DNA of 64,000 nucleotides from Paenibacillus_E sp040812395 (GCF_040812395.1 NZ_JBFNXH010000003.1:1-64000), one strand, 5' to 3'; shown: positions 42,158-50,838, counted from the first letter of the stretch. Notes: generated by a model from the letters alone, not told the origin. Numbers and translations: made by a program.

Positions 42158-42173
42158 ACTTGTATGTACATAT
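42158..42173. promoter_or_regulatory. AraR operator upstream of araR
   Basis: ACTTGTATGTACATAT matches the AraR consensus at most positions and lies about 50 bases upstream of the araR start, consistent with autorepression. The sequence on to 42275 shows nothing else. Confidence 0.75.
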
Positions 42174-42275
42174 TTTTGGCGATCCCATTCGCTCAGAGAG
42201 GTCGGTAATATCTTCATCCGTAGAGAATTGTGGGTCAAGGGATCTAGTAAATCAAGATCTGACTAAACACGCAAC

Positions 42276-42296
42276 AAAAACCCGTGACTTCACGGG
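42276..42296 (-). terminator. terminator overlapping the methyltransferase stop codon
   Basis: CCCGTGA and TCACGGG pair around a two-base loop; on the minus strand TTTTTGTT follows. The TGA stop of the methyltransferase gene lies inside the stem. Confidence 0.75.
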
Positions 42297-42919
42297 CTCA
42301 GCTGTTTTTTTCTAGCTATGATGGCTTGGTAATCGACGGTCATGCCTGCCATAGGAAGAAGATCAAACTGTTCAACCTCGAACATCTCGCTAACGATTCG
42401 CAATAGGTGTTCATTCTCATAAAAAGCGAAAAAACGTTGTGGCCGATAACTGTCTTCCTCCCAAATGCCTTCGCTCTCGTATCCGCCATATATGCCCAAA
42501 TAGATGAATCCTTCCGGCTTCAATACGCGATCTATTTGCACCAGTACCTGATTCAAGCTGGTTTTCGGTACATGAAGCAGAGCATTCATCGTCCAAATCG
42601 CATCATAGGAGACAGGTTCCAGCTCTAATTGGAAAAAATCCATGGCAAACGCTTCAAGCCCTTTCCCCTGGCAAATGCGCACCATTTCCTCAGAAAGATC
42701 GATACAAGTAACGTCACAACCATTCTTCTGTAAATACGCCGCTTGATGTCCAGGACCGCTCCCGAGATCCAAAATCTTCTTCCCCTGATCGCCAGTTCGC
42801 AGTCTGCTCAGAAAGCGATCCATTTCCGATACTTTCCACAGTTCAACTTCACTTCTATCCCTCTGCTCTGCTTGTTGGTCATAGCTTTTTTTTAGAATTT
42901 GTTTGACTTGTGTGTCCAA
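42290..42919 (-). CDS. class I SAM-dependent methyltransferase
   Basis: A 209-residue methyltransferase with motif I KILDLGSGPGHQAAYL, motif II DVTCIDLSEEMVRIC, and motif III-IV YDAIWTMNALLHVPK. Substrate unknown. AGGAG eight bases before a TTG at 42919 suits better than the GTG at 42925, which lies only two bases behind it. The gene ends in its own terminator. It follows the small acidic protein gene at 42950 on the same strand by about 30 bases. Confidence 0.87.
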   Translation of the reverse strand: MDTQVKQILKKSYDQQAEQRDRSEVELWKVSEMDRFLSRLRTGDQGKKILDLGSGPGHQAAYLQKNGCDVTCIDLSEEMVRICQGKGLEAFAMDFFQLELEPVSYDAIWTMNALLHVPKTSLNQVLVQIDRVLKPEGFIYLGIYGGYESEGIWEEDSYRPQRFFAFYENEHLLRIVSEMFEVEQFDLLPMAGMTVDYQAIIARKKQLSP

Positions 42920-42949
42920 GGGCACCTCTCCTCTTAACAGGATTGAATG

Positions 42950-43204
42950 CTAGAGTGTCTTCTCAGCAGCCTCAACCAACTGATCGAAATATTCGTCTTC
43001 TTCCAATAACTCTTCAACCGCTTCAATATCTTCCTCTTTACCCGATTCTTTGGAAAAATTCAAAGCATAGCTCCAATCTTTACGCGTTTTGCTTTGCAGG
43101 GTGATTTCGTAAGGGAGTGGATGTCCTTCTACAGTAAACTCTACATGCCCTAAATAACCATCTTCTTTGCTGTACTCCATAGCGGCTTTGATAACTTCAA
43201 TCAT
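42950..43204 (-). CDS. small acidic protein of unknown function
   Basis: An 84-residue soluble, very acidic protein (EEDIEAVEELLEEDEYFDQLVEAAEKTL at the end) with a beta-rich middle (HVEFTVEGHPLPYEITLQSKTRKDWSYALNF). Not assigned. AAGGAAG lies six bases before the ATG at 43204; ATGs at 43210 and 43222 are too close to the ribosome binding site. The start overlaps the stop of the hydrolase gene by eight bases, so translation is probably coupled. Confidence 0.6.
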   Translation of the reverse strand: MIEVIKAAMEYSKEDGYLGHVEFTVEGHPLPYEITLQSKTRKDWSYALNFSKESGKEEDIEAVEELLEEDEYFDQLVEAAEKTL

Positions 43205-43937
43205 GTTCATCTTCCTTTTCATCTAGTTTATTGCCTATCAAATCCCTATTTTTCAGCCAACTCCATATCGCACTCATCGTTAGCTGCAAGTTGCTTGTTC
43301 CATTCAACACATAAGGGTCATGGTCTCTAAAATAGTCTGCATGTCCTCCCACAATGGACAATGTCTCTCGATAGACGGGTGCAAATTTCAAGCTATTCCA
43401 ACGCAAGCCGCCAAAACGGCTTCGCTCCCAACCTCCCCAGGAGCCGATAAGAGGAACAGGATCTATCGATCTTCCTAACGGATTAACACCCCTCAGGTAA
43501 AGAACTTTCTCTTGTAACGAGACAGGAACAGTGCATCTGGGAGATCCGATTTGGACGACGCCGATGATCTGACTTCCCGCTTGTTGCAACTGCTCGGCAG
43601 CTTGGACTGAAGCCACAGCTCCTCCGCTATGTCCGATCAGGAGCAGGCGATCTTCGGGTAAGCGTTCCTGAGAGATCACATTAAATAATCTCTTCCCTCC
43701 ATATCGGGAACGTCTCGGACGAGTTGCAAACCAAATATCGCTTCCGATTTCATGCAACTGCAACCGGCCTTTTCTTGTCCAATCTCCATAAGGAAATTGC
43801 ACAACCACCTCAGGACTCCAACCCGCTCCTTCAAAACGTCTTGCCAATTCACTTTCAAACACGTGTAAAAAGTTAGGGGCCGTTGCATAGCCAGCAGATA
43901 TGTATATGAAAATTCGCTCTTTCACTAGCGGCTTCAT
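43197..43937 (-). CDS. alpha/beta hydrolase, lipase-like
   Basis: A 246-residue protein with the nucleophile elbow LLLIGHSGGAVASVQAAEQL (GxSxG, serine near residue 107) as in class-3 lipase-like hydrolases, a later acidic patch (SIDPVPLIG, with Asp), and a histidine in SIVGGHADYF that could complete the triad. No signal peptide is visible, so it is likely cytosolic. Substrate unknown. GAGG six bases before the ATG sets the start. It lies between hrpB and the small acidic protein gene. Confidence 0.8.
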   Translation of the reverse strand: MKPLVKERIFIYISAGYATAPNFLHVFESELARRFEGAGWSPEVVVQFPYGDWTRKGRLQLHEIGSDIWFATRPRRSRYGGKRLFNVISQERLPEDRLLLIGHSGGAVASVQAAEQLQQAGSQIIGVVQIGSPRCTVPVSLQEKVLYLRGVNPLGRSIDPVPLIGSWGGWERSRFGGLRWNSLKFAPVYRETLSIVGGHADYFRDHDPYVLNGTSNLQLTMSAIWSWLKNRDLIGNKLDEKEDEHD

Positions 43938-43969
43938 GATTGGCCTCTAATCCTCTCTACGGTATACAT

Positions 43970-46456
43970 TTATGTGCGCGGCTTTGCTCGATGGGTTGGT
44001 AACGCAGCCATAGGATCTTCCGGCCAGTAGTGTTTGGGGTAACGGCCTTTCAGATCTTTCTTGACTTCAAAATACGCATTGCGCCAAAAGCTGGCCAAAT
44101 CTTTCGTCACCTGAACGGGACGCTGGGCTGGCGAAAGCAAGTGAAGAGTTAGCGGCACTCTACCCCTAGCAATTCGAGGCGTTTCTGCCAGGCCGAACAT
44201 TTCTTGCAATCTCACAGACAATGTAGGTGACTCGCTATTGCTATAGTCAATCGGGATTCGTGATCCGCTTGGCACTTGCATATGTGTAGGCGCCATTTCG
44301 TCCAGCCATCTCCGCTGCTCCCAGCTCAGCATTTCTTCAATAATATCAGCTAGCTTAAGACGCTGGAGATCCCCTCTGCTCTTCATGCCATACAGGTGGG
44401 GACCCAGCCAATCTTCCAACCCCGCAAGCAATGCGGATTCACTCATATCCGGCCAAGTGCCGTCAAACCAATTCAAAAATGAGATGCGCTGCTGAAGCTG
44501 CCTGCTGCTGCGAGACCACGGCAGCACTTCCAACGATTCTGCCCTTATTCCCACTATCAGTGCTTCCAGCAACTGTTCAGGCGGCGGCTCCCCCAGTACG
44601 CCTTCTTTTAGCGTCAAGGCCCCAAGCCTCACTCGTTGTCTGGCTTTGACAGATTGGGTCTCGTGATCCCACTTAACCTCTTGCTCCCTTGTCAACCGAT
44701 CTTCAAATATGCGCAGTAGCTCATCTTCCTGAACGGGAGCAGCCAGATACACCCGGCTGTCAACGCCGTGATCATCCAGTTCTGCTGCTGCGAGGTATCG
44801 CTCGTTCGAAAGTGTTTGCAGCTCCGGCAGCACGGCTCCTCGCCCGCTGCTGAGCAGGAAACGTCCGGTCGATCGCCGCTGTGCGATACGATCGGGGTAG
44901 GCGAACGCGAGCAGCAAACCGCTCGCGTCTGCCTTTTCCTTACCGCTCGGCCGAATGCCGAGCGAGATCTGCAGCGCCTTGGCTTCGGCCGCAATGCGGC
45001 TGCACAAGACAAGGTCAACGCCCTCGCGCTGCTCCTGCCCGGCAGCGTGCCAGAGCACTTCGATGCGGGTGCGCACATCCGCATCGCGATCCTTCGCAGC
45101 GCGCATGAAATCGCGCTCGCTCAGCATCACGGCGAGCTCGCACGCCATCGCGCCTAGCTCAAGCGGCATGGCTTGCAGCACCATGTGCGCAAGCCTCGGG
45201 TGCAGGCCCAGCTCCGCAATGCGCCTGCCGTGCGGCGTAAGGCCGCCGTCTTCGCGCAGCGCGCCGAGCTGCACAAGCAGTTCCCGCGCCTGCTGGTAAG
45301 CAGCAGCAGGCGGCGGGTCGAGCCAGACCAGCGCAGCGGGGTCCGTCACCCCCCAGGCGGCCAGCTCCAGCGCCAGCGACGCGAGATCCGCTTCGCGGAT
45401 CTCCGGCGTGCCGCTCGCCGGCAGCTGCCGCTGCTCTTGCTCGGTCCACAGGCGGTAGCACACGCCTGGACCGAGCCGGCCAGCCCGGCCTCTGCGCTGA
45501 TCCGCAGAGGCCGCTGAAACGGGCACTGTCGTTAGGCGCGACATGCCCGTTCGGGGCGAGAACCGCGGAACACGCATGAGCCCGCTGTCGATAACGACGG
45601 TGACCCCTTCTACAGTCAAGCTCGTTTCTGCAATGGAAGTCGCTAAAACGACTTTCCGCATGCCTGGCGGGCAGGCAGTTAAGGCCTGATCTTGAGCTTC
45701 CTGAGCAAGATTCCCATAAAGCGGCGCGATTCCCACGTCTTTACTGACCTGAGCACGAAGAGCAGCTTCGACACGACGAATTTCTGCCGCACCAGGCAAG
45801 AAAACAAGCAAACTGCCTTCATGATGCTGAAGAGCATGCTGGATGCTTTTCACAACAGCAGGCTCTATTTTCCCCTCCACCTTGCGATCAAGATAGTGTG
45901 TGGCTACCGGGAAGGCTCGCCCTTCGCTGTAAATAACCGGTGCATCATCCAGCACAGCCGCAACAGGCTTGGCCTCAAGGGTTGCAGACATCACAACAAT
46001 GCGCAAATCTTCTCGGAGCAGGGTTTGGCTTTGCCTACATAAGGCGAGTCCCAGATCTGCATGTAAACTCCGCTCGTGGAACTCATCGAATATAACAACG
46101 CCAACCCCTTCCAGTGCAGGGTCATGCTGCAGCATCCGCGTAAGCACTCCCTCTGTAATCACCTCAATACGGGTATGCGCTCCCACTTTGGTATCGTTTT
46201 TGACGCGATAACCTATCGTTTGCCCCACCTGCTCCTTTTGTCGGCCTGCCATATACCGGGCCGCAGCACGGGCCGCTAATCTCCGCGGTTCCAGCATTAT
46301 AATTCTCTGACCCTGCAGCCATGGTTCATCAAGCAGCGCTAAGGGGACTTGGGTCGTTTTACCAGCACCGGGTTCTGCAACTAATACGGCACATCGATGG
46401 TGAAGCAGCGCTTGTTTTAATTCCGGTAAAACCGATTCAATCGGTAATGATTTCAT
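43970..46456 (-). CDS. hrpB: ATP-dependent helicase HrpB
   Basis: An 828-residue DEAH-type RNA helicase. Walker A is AEPGAGKTTQVP (about 28-39), Walker B is DEFH (124-127, the HrpB variant), SAT follows (VMSATLE), and motif VI is DQRRGRAGRLGPG. The HA2 and HrpB C-terminal domains complete it. The cellular role of HrpB is unclear in most bacteria. GGAG about 10 bases before the ATG is its only translation signal. The stretch 44850-45530 is far richer in GC than the rest of the gene. It is divergent from the YpbS-like gene and followed by the hydrolase gene after 32 bases. Confidence 0.92.
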   Translation of the reverse strand: MKSLPIESVLPELKQALLHHRCAVLVAEPGAGKTTQVPLALLDEPWLQGQRIIMLEPRRLAARAAARYMAGRQKEQVGQTIGYRVKNDTKVGAHTRIEVITEGVLTRMLQHDPALEGVGVVIFDEFHERSLHADLGLALCRQSQTLLREDLRIVVMSATLEAKPVAAVLDDAPVIYSEGRAFPVATHYLDRKVEGKIEPAVVKSIQHALQHHEGSLLVFLPGAAEIRRVEAALRAQVSKDVGIAPLYGNLAQEAQDQALTACPPGMRKVVLATSIAETSLTVEGVTVVIDSGLMRVPRFSPRTGMSRLTTVPVSAASADQRRGRAGRLGPGVCYRLWTEQEQRQLPASGTPEIREADLASLALELAAWGVTDPAALVWLDPPPAAAYQQARELLVQLGALREDGGLTPHGRRIAELGLHPRLAHMVLQAMPLELGAMACELAVMLSERDFMRAAKDRDADVRTRIEVLWHAAGQEQREGVDLVLCSRIAAEAKALQISLGIRPSGKEKADASGLLLAFAYPDRIAQRRSTGRFLLSSGRGAVLPELQTLSNERYLAAAELDDHGVDSRVYLAAPVQEDELLRIFEDRLTREQEVKWDHETQSVKARQRVRLGALTLKEGVLGEPPPEQLLEALIVGIRAESLEVLPWSRSSRQLQQRISFLNWFDGTWPDMSESALLAGLEDWLGPHLYGMKSRGDLQRLKLADIIEEMLSWEQRRWLDEMAPTHMQVPSGSRIPIDYSNSESPTLSVRLQEMFGLAETPRIARGRVPLTLHLLSPAQRPVQVTKDLASFWRNAYFEVKKDLKGRYPKHYWPEDPMAALPTHRAKPRT

Positions 46457-46668
46457 AAATTGTCTACTCCGGTATTTCTATCGATTATTGGACAGCTTGC
46501 GGAACACCGTTCATTTTACCCTTTCCACTTCATTAATGACAGGAATACTGAAAATAAATAGCCAAAGTGTTCTCGCCGAAGTTGTCGAATTCCTTACCCA
46601 AGCCTGTTCCAAGCCCGCACAATCGTGTATACTAGATGAGAAACTGGTCACTAAAGGAGAATATTAAC

Positions 46669-46923
46669 ATGAATGTACATGAAGCGATAACGAAGCATTC
46701 TACTGGGCAGCACCTTCATTTGGTTCGATTCGCAGAACTGGAAGAGCAGCGTGAGCAAGCGATCGATGCTTGTGTCAATCTTTGCCGACGCGGTCTTCCT
46801 TTCTCAGTTGATTCCATCAACGCCATTACCGCCCAAATCATCGCCCATGCCAAACAAGGCATATCTCCGCTTCGTTCGTATGTAACTGAGGACATGGTGC
46901 GTGATTACGTTAACAAAGGGTAA
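46669..46923 (+). CDS. YpbS-like small protein (DUF2533)
   Basis: An 84-residue soluble protein. MNVHEAITKHSTGQHLHLVRFAELEEQRE and ACVNLCRRGLPFSVDSINAIT fit the DUF2533/YpbS group of Bacillales; function unknown. AAAGGAG ten bases before the ATG at 46669 sets the start over an upstream reading. Its stop TAA is part of the next gene's ribosome binding site (TAAGGAG), so the two form an operon. Confidence 0.75.
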   Translation: MNVHEAITKHSTGQHLHLVRFAELEEQREQAIDACVNLCRRGLPFSVDSINAITAQIIAHAKQGISPLRSYVTEDMVRDYVNKG

Positions 46924-46937
46924 GGAGAAACCGTTCG

Positions 46938-47102
46938 ATGGGGATTTTAACTTTTATTTCCATGTTGATCATGGGATCAGCATTCAGCGCAGGCTTCCTG
47001 CTTCTATTCAAGCGTAAATTTGCACTTGGCATTCTGTTCATAGTGCTTTCCATCGTTTGTTACATCGGTTATGCCTATATAGCTAACAAGTACTTCGTGT
47101 AA
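46938..47102 (+). CDS. 54-residue double-membrane-span protein
   Basis: The frame ATG 46938 to TAA 47100-47102 encodes two membrane helices (ILTFISMLIMGSAFSAGFLL and ALGILFIVLSIVCYIGYAYI) joined by a basic FKRKF turn. AAGGAG lies 10 bases before the ATG and overlaps the stop of the YpbS-like gene. It is not assigned to a family. The signals and the position make it a likely real gene. Confidence 0.7.
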   Translation: MGILTFISMLIMGSAFSAGFLLLFKRKFALGILFIVLSIVCYIGYAYIANKYFV

Positions 47103-47115
47103 GCTATCCGTCTGA

Positions 47116-47151
47116 AAGAGCCGTGCGGAATGACCGCCTCGGTTCTTTTTT
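47116..47151 (+). terminator. terminator after the YpbS-like operon
   Basis: AAGAGCCG-T-GCGG pairs with CCGC-CT-CGGTTCTT, followed by TTTTTT. It also lies just after the stop of the convergent Nudix gene. Confidence 0.8.
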
Positions 47152-47154
47152 CGT

Positions 47155-47805
47155 TTAGGCGCTTATCCAATTGTGCTTCCGCAGTGTCTGGAACAGAAGT
47201 TCGTAGTAGGCAGCCGGATGCGGTACCAGTTCGGAAAGCGAGATGAGCTTCCTTGTAGCGACTAGTTGGCCATTGTCCATTAATTGAACCCCTTCCCCCT
47301 CGATAGAAACGGTTTGTCCATGTATCAATTGTTCGAATGCCTTTACATTCACTGCATAAATACCGCTAACCTCTTCAGGCTGCAGCTTATAAGCATCCAA
47401 TGGTTGATCGCATCTGTAAACAAATACATGGCAAAATTCACGATCGATCAGCTGCTCCGAAATGAAATCCTCTTTCGTAAACAAGCCGCATGCAATCAAA
47501 TCTCCGAAGTCGACTTTAAGCCCAAGCTCCTCCTCCAACTCTCTGACCCCATCACGAACTTCTTCGCCAGCCGCTAAATGTCCGGCAGATGAAATGTCAA
47601 GCAAATTGGGAAATAAATCTTTATCCGGCGATCTTAATTGCAACAATAGAACGGGATCAGCGGACTCACAGCTGACGATCCAGCATTGAAATGTGCGGTG
47701 CCACAGACCTTTTGCATGCACTTCTGATCGAGGCGCGACTCCCTGCCAATTCATTTGCTCATCATAGATGTCAAACTTCTCTTCTGACTTCATCACGAGG
47801 TTCAT
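47155..47805 (-). CDS. Nudix hydrolase, IPP-isomerase-like (YfcD type)
   Basis: A 216-residue protein with FDIYDEQMNWQGVAPRSEVHAKGLWHRTFQCWI at the start, typical of the YfcD/IPP-isomerase-like branch, and the Nudix box GHLAAGEEVRDGVRELEEELGL. Hydrolysis of a nucleotide-like diphosphate is expected; the substrate is unknown. GGGAGC precedes the first ATG. Monocistronic; convergent with the YpbS-like operon. Confidence 0.85.
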   Translation of the reverse strand: MNLVMKSEEKFDIYDEQMNWQGVAPRSEVHAKGLWHRTFQCWIVSCESADPVLLLQLRSPDKDLFPNLLDISSAGHLAAGEEVRDGVRELEEELGLKVDFGDLIACGLFTKEDFISEQLIDREFCHVFVYRCDQPLDAYKLQPEEVSGIYAVNVKAFEQLIHGQTVSIEGEGVQLMDNGQLVATRKLISLSELVPHPAAYYELLFQTLRKHNWISA

Positions 47806-47921
47806 TTGCTCCCTTCAGCCTTATGTCCACGCTTCCTTATAGAAAAACCGTTAGATCTATTTCTTGAAACTGGCTGACTTCCTTTACCCAACGCTCAGCT
47901 ACATTATAACGCAACATGTCG

Positions 47922-48857
47922 CTATTCGCTAAGAACAGAATCATACTCTCGTTTCGTTTCAGCCACAGCTAATTGTAGCGTATGGTATCGTTGTTCTAAC
48001 GCATTCCTTATTCGATTGACCTCGCGAAGTTTGTTCTCAATCTGTGAGATTGTAGCGTTTATCTTATCTTGAACAAGCCAATCGCTTATAAAGCCATCAA
48101 AAAAATAATCGGAGAACCGAAGGAAGTCGCTGATGTTGATATCCATATCAAGCGTTACCCGCACATCGCAAAGTTCCTTCTGGAACCGGCTTAAACTGCT
48201 TCTCGCGAAACGAATGTGATTCATCGCCTCATCGATTTTCTCATTTTTGATATGAGTGGAAAGAATACCTCCCCCTAAAATGTCAAACTTGCCCCAATTG
48301 CGGGCGGAAGTCAATATTTCTAGAGCTTGTGCCAGCTGGCCGGCTACTGTTTTTCCAGCCGACATAGCTTCGTGGAGTTCTTGAACCTGCCCCTCAACAT
48401 TCACTTGAATGTCGGCAAGTGATTTCAATTGTTGGCTTTTCCCAGAATCATACGTATGGATATGAGCTTCTATTTTTTTCGTTAACTCATTCACTTCCAA
48501 GTCCCAGAAACGGATTGTATCGAGTTTTTCTTTTATTTCACTGATTTGATTCCGAATATCGACTTTTTGATGAATGGCTTCATCATATCTAAACTTCGCT
48601 TCCAACAGTTCTTTTTCTTCGGCAGCCAGCTTTTTTTGCTTTTTGTCGAGTAAGCCATACAAAAAACTGGTAAACGTGCTTCCTTTCAGTCTTGCGACAT
48701 CTTTCTCTTCCTGACGAAGCTGATTTTCCAATAGGGTGATGTGTTGCTTCTGTCTGTTAAGCTCTTTTTCAAGATCGTCCAAACGCTCCATCCATACTTT
48801 CTGCAGGCGCCCTTTTTCTTTGGCTGCGGCTAATTGTTGGGTCAGTTTTTGAATCAT
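47922..48857 (-). CDS. coiled-coil protein of unknown function
   Basis: A 311-residue soluble protein that is almost wholly alpha-helical: residues 1-60 and 70-125 are long heptad runs (DDLEKELNRQKQHITLLENQL is typical), and the C-terminal end (QIENKLREVNRIRNALEQRYHTL) is another. The middle contains a non-coiled part near KFDILGGGILSTHIKNEKIDEAMNHIRFARSSL, a conserved-looking domain that I cannot name. AGGAGG eight bases before the ATG at 48857 sets the start. Monocistronic. Confidence 0.65.
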   Translation of the reverse strand: MIQKLTQQLAAAKEKGRLQKVWMERLDDLEKELNRQKQHITLLENQLRQEEKDVARLKGSTFTSFLYGLLDKKQKKLAAEEKELLEAKFRYDEAIHQKVDIRNQISEIKEKLDTIRFWDLEVNELTKKIEAHIHTYDSGKSQQLKSLADIQVNVEGQVQELHEAMSAGKTVAGQLAQALEILTSARNWGKFDILGGGILSTHIKNEKIDEAMNHIRFARSSLSRFQKELCDVRVTLDMDINISDFLRFSDYFFDGFISDWLVQDKINATISQIENKLREVNRIRNALEQRYHTLQLAVAETKREYDSVLSE

Positions 48858-49018
48858 CCTCACATCCTCCTCTCACTGGAACCTCATTATTTAGACGTTC
48901 GTTCGTCATGCAAGTTTCAGATCTTTCCCTTTTTATGGGTGACTTAGAATAAAAAGAGGTTTGGGCGCACATGTTAAAGACTGAACCTTTAACTTCCCCA
49001 TGAGAAAGGATGAGCAAC

Positions 49019-49198
49019 ATGGTTGAAAACCAAAAACACGCGGGTAATTACACAGGCAGTGCTAATATGAGTGCTGAAAATCAAGATATGGAATTTGTGA
49101 ATGACACCTTGGAAAATGCCCCAAACACGACACCTGTCAATATCGCCGAAGACGATATAAGCGAAAGTGATGAAGGCCATCAATTAAACCAAAAATAA
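49019..49198 (+). CDS. small hydrophilic protein of unknown function
   Basis: A 59-residue Asn- and Glu-rich protein without hydrophobic segments, likely disordered (QDMEFVNDTLENAPNTTPVN). AAAGG nine bases before the ATG at 49019 is preferred to the ATG at 49010. Proteins of this kind are common in spore formers, but nothing links it to spores here. Confidence 0.5.
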   Translation: MVENQKHAGNYTGSANMSAENQDMEFVNDTLENAPNTTPVNIAEDDISESDEGHQLNQK

Positions 49199-49222
49199 AT
49201 TAAAATTGACTTGCCCCTTTTT

Positions 49223-49264
49223 GAGCAGTCTGGTTTTCCTATCAAGGAGAAGCTGGCTGCTCTT
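49223..49264 (+). terminator. long hairpin after the small hydrophilic gene
   Basis: GAGCAG pairs with CTGCTC, and an inner TTTTCCT/AGGAGAA-like pairing extends the stem. Only three T residues follow, so the strength is uncertain. Confidence 0.5.
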
Positions 49265-49356
49265 TGTCACGGTCTGTTTAACTTGGCATATCCCTCCCCA
49301 TACGATAGTATGGAATGAGGAAATTTCCAAGGACTTTCCCGAAGGAGGTTACGACC

Positions 49357-50343
49357 GTGGAACAAGTTATCGTCATTGGAGCAGGCCCTTGCGGTTTATC
49401 AGCAGCTGTTGCTTTGCAGCGCGCAGGCTTATCTCCCTTGCTCATAGAAAAAAGAAGCATCGTGCACTCCATCTACTTATATCCGACTTATTTACAATTT
49501 TTCAGCACGCCGGAGCTATTGGAAATCGGTGATTACTCTTTTACAACACCGCATGATAAACCTTACCGCCAAGAAGCTCTGGTCTACTATCGCGAAGTTG
49601 CTCGCCGCGAGCAGCTTCGCATCCATTCCTATGAAGAAGTTGTCCATATTGAACGTATAGCTGGTGGCTATAGGGTTCACACCGAGGACCAATTCGGCAA
49701 AAAGGGCTCTTACCCCACCCGTTATGTTGTCATTGCAACTGGTTATTTCGATCATCCAAATATGCTGGGAATACCTGGCGAAGAATTGCCTAAAGTGACC
49801 CATTATTACAAAGAAGCTCATCCTTACAGCGGTCAAAAGGTCGCTATCATCGGCGGCAACAACTCAGCTGTTGATGCAGCAATGGATTTATTGAGAGTCG
49901 GTGCTGAGGTGACTGTCATTTACCGCGGCAGCCATTTTTCAGCAAATATCAAACCTTGGGTTCGGCCTATCTTCGAGAGCATGGTGAATAAGGGGCGGAT
50001 TCAAATGTGGTTCGATTCACAAGTTGAACGTATCGAGGAGCACGCAGTAATCGTCCGAAGAGGCAGCGAACAAGCTGCTCTCGAGAATGACTTTGTACTC
50101 GCCTTAACCGGCTTCCGACCGGATCGCAAACTCTTAACTTCACTAGGTGTGGCAATCCATGAGGAGAACGGCGCTCCGGTTGTTCATCCTGAGACAATGG
50201 AAACGAACATTGAAGGAATTTATGTAGCCGGCGTAGTCGCTTCATCGAAGTACGATGCCAACGAAATTTTTATTGAAACAGGACGCATGCATGGCGTTGC
50301 TATAACGAAACATATTTGCTCGAAAAACGAATCGCCGATCTAA
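49357..50343 (+). CDS. ypdA: YpdA-type flavoprotein, putative bacillithiol-disulfide reductase
   Basis: A 328-residue two-dinucleotide-domain flavoprotein. VIVIGAGPCGLSAAVAL near the N-terminus binds FAD and VAIIGGNNSAVDAAMDLLRVGAE in the middle binds NADPH. IYLYPTYLQFFSTPELLEIG and ASSKYDANEIFIETGR are YpdA hallmarks. There is no CxxC redox pair of the thioredoxin-reductase type, as in YpdA. In Firmicutes YpdA (Bdr) reduces oxidised bacillithiol. The start is GTG at 49357, with AAGGAGG eight bases upstream; the frame further upstream has no signal. A terminator follows. Confidence 0.92.
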   Translation: MEQVIVIGAGPCGLSAAVALQRAGLSPLLIEKRSIVHSIYLYPTYLQFFSTPELLEIGDYSFTTPHDKPYRQEALVYYREVARREQLRIHSYEEVVHIERIAGGYRVHTEDQFGKKGSYPTRYVVIATGYFDHPNMLGIPGEELPKVTHYYKEAHPYSGQKVAIIGGNNSAVDAAMDLLRVGAEVTVIYRGSHFSANIKPWVRPIFESMVNKGRIQMWFDSQVERIEEHAVIVRRGSEQAALENDFVLALTGFRPDRKLLTSLGVAIHEENGAPVVHPETMETNIEGIYVAGVVASSKYDANEIFIETGRMHGVAITKHICSKNESPI

Positions 50344-50367
50344 CCGACGGAGGTTCGTTTTTTTACG
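50325..50367 (+). terminator. terminator overlapping the end of ypdA
   Basis: AACGAATCGCC pairs imperfectly with GGAGGTTCGTT, followed by TTTTTTT. It begins inside the last codons of the gene. Confidence 0.6.
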
Positions 50368-50405
50368 CATATTTTTTCCATTTTCTCGAATTTCCTCTTC
50401 CATTA

Positions 50406-50447
50406 CGAACAAGTGTTTGTTATAATGAAATTACAAACAAATGTTCC
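50406..50447 (+). promoter_or_regulatory. promoter flanked by an inverted repeat with LexA-box-like halves
   Basis: CGAACAAGTGTTTG (50406-50419) fits the Bacillus SOS-box pattern CGAAC-N4-GTTYG, and CAAACAAATGTTCC (50434-50447) is nearly its reverse complement. Between them lies TATAAT (50421-50426). The only candidate -35 is weak. The gene at 50472 follows. Confidence 0.6.
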
Positions 50448-50471
50448 CATTTGATGAAGGAGGTAGTTTAC

Positions 50472-50774
50472 ATGATGAATACAAGTCACAATTTCCGTTT
50501 TATTGAGCGAGATTATTGGTACCAGAAGGCATTATGTAATGCTGACTCTCTTCTGCCTAATCAGATTAACGAACTTTTGGATGAGACCCACAGCCATTTT
50601 TGTGATTATACCTTTAAGTTTTATGATGATGGATCTGTCACGATTATTGACAACGATACGAACAATAAGATTAAGCCTCGGGAATTGACGGGTGCGGTAT
50701 ACGATTTTTACATTCGCAAACGAATCCACCTAATTAAAGTGAACCTGCAAGAGAAGCAACTGCAATATGCTTAA
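50472..50774 (+). CDS. 100-residue protein of unknown function, possibly damage-regulated
   Basis: A soluble 100-residue protein (RFIERDYWYQKALCNADSLL near the start, CDYTFKFYDDGSVTIIDND in the middle, RKRIHLIKVNL near the end). I do not recognise the family. GAAGGAGG lies eight bases before the ATG at 50472; the frame further upstream crosses the promoter and is not used. The promoter is embedded in the LexA-like inverted repeat, suggesting SOS control. A terminator follows. Confidence 0.65.
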   Translation: MMNTSHNFRFIERDYWYQKALCNADSLLPNQINELLDETHSHFCDYTFKFYDDGSVTIIDNDTNNKIKPRELTGAVYDFYIRKRIHLIKVNLQEKQLQYA

Positions 50775-50782
50775 GTGAAACA

Positions 50783-50826
50783 AAAAAGCGCCTCAAGCAG
50801 ACAAATGTCCATTTGGGGCGCGCTTT
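50783..50826 (+). terminator. terminator after the 100-residue protein gene
   Basis: AAAGCGCCTCAA pairs with TTGGGGCGC-GCTTTTT. It can work on both strands and also serves the convergent tag gene. Confidence 0.7.
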
Positions 50827-50838
50827 TTATATGGCTAG

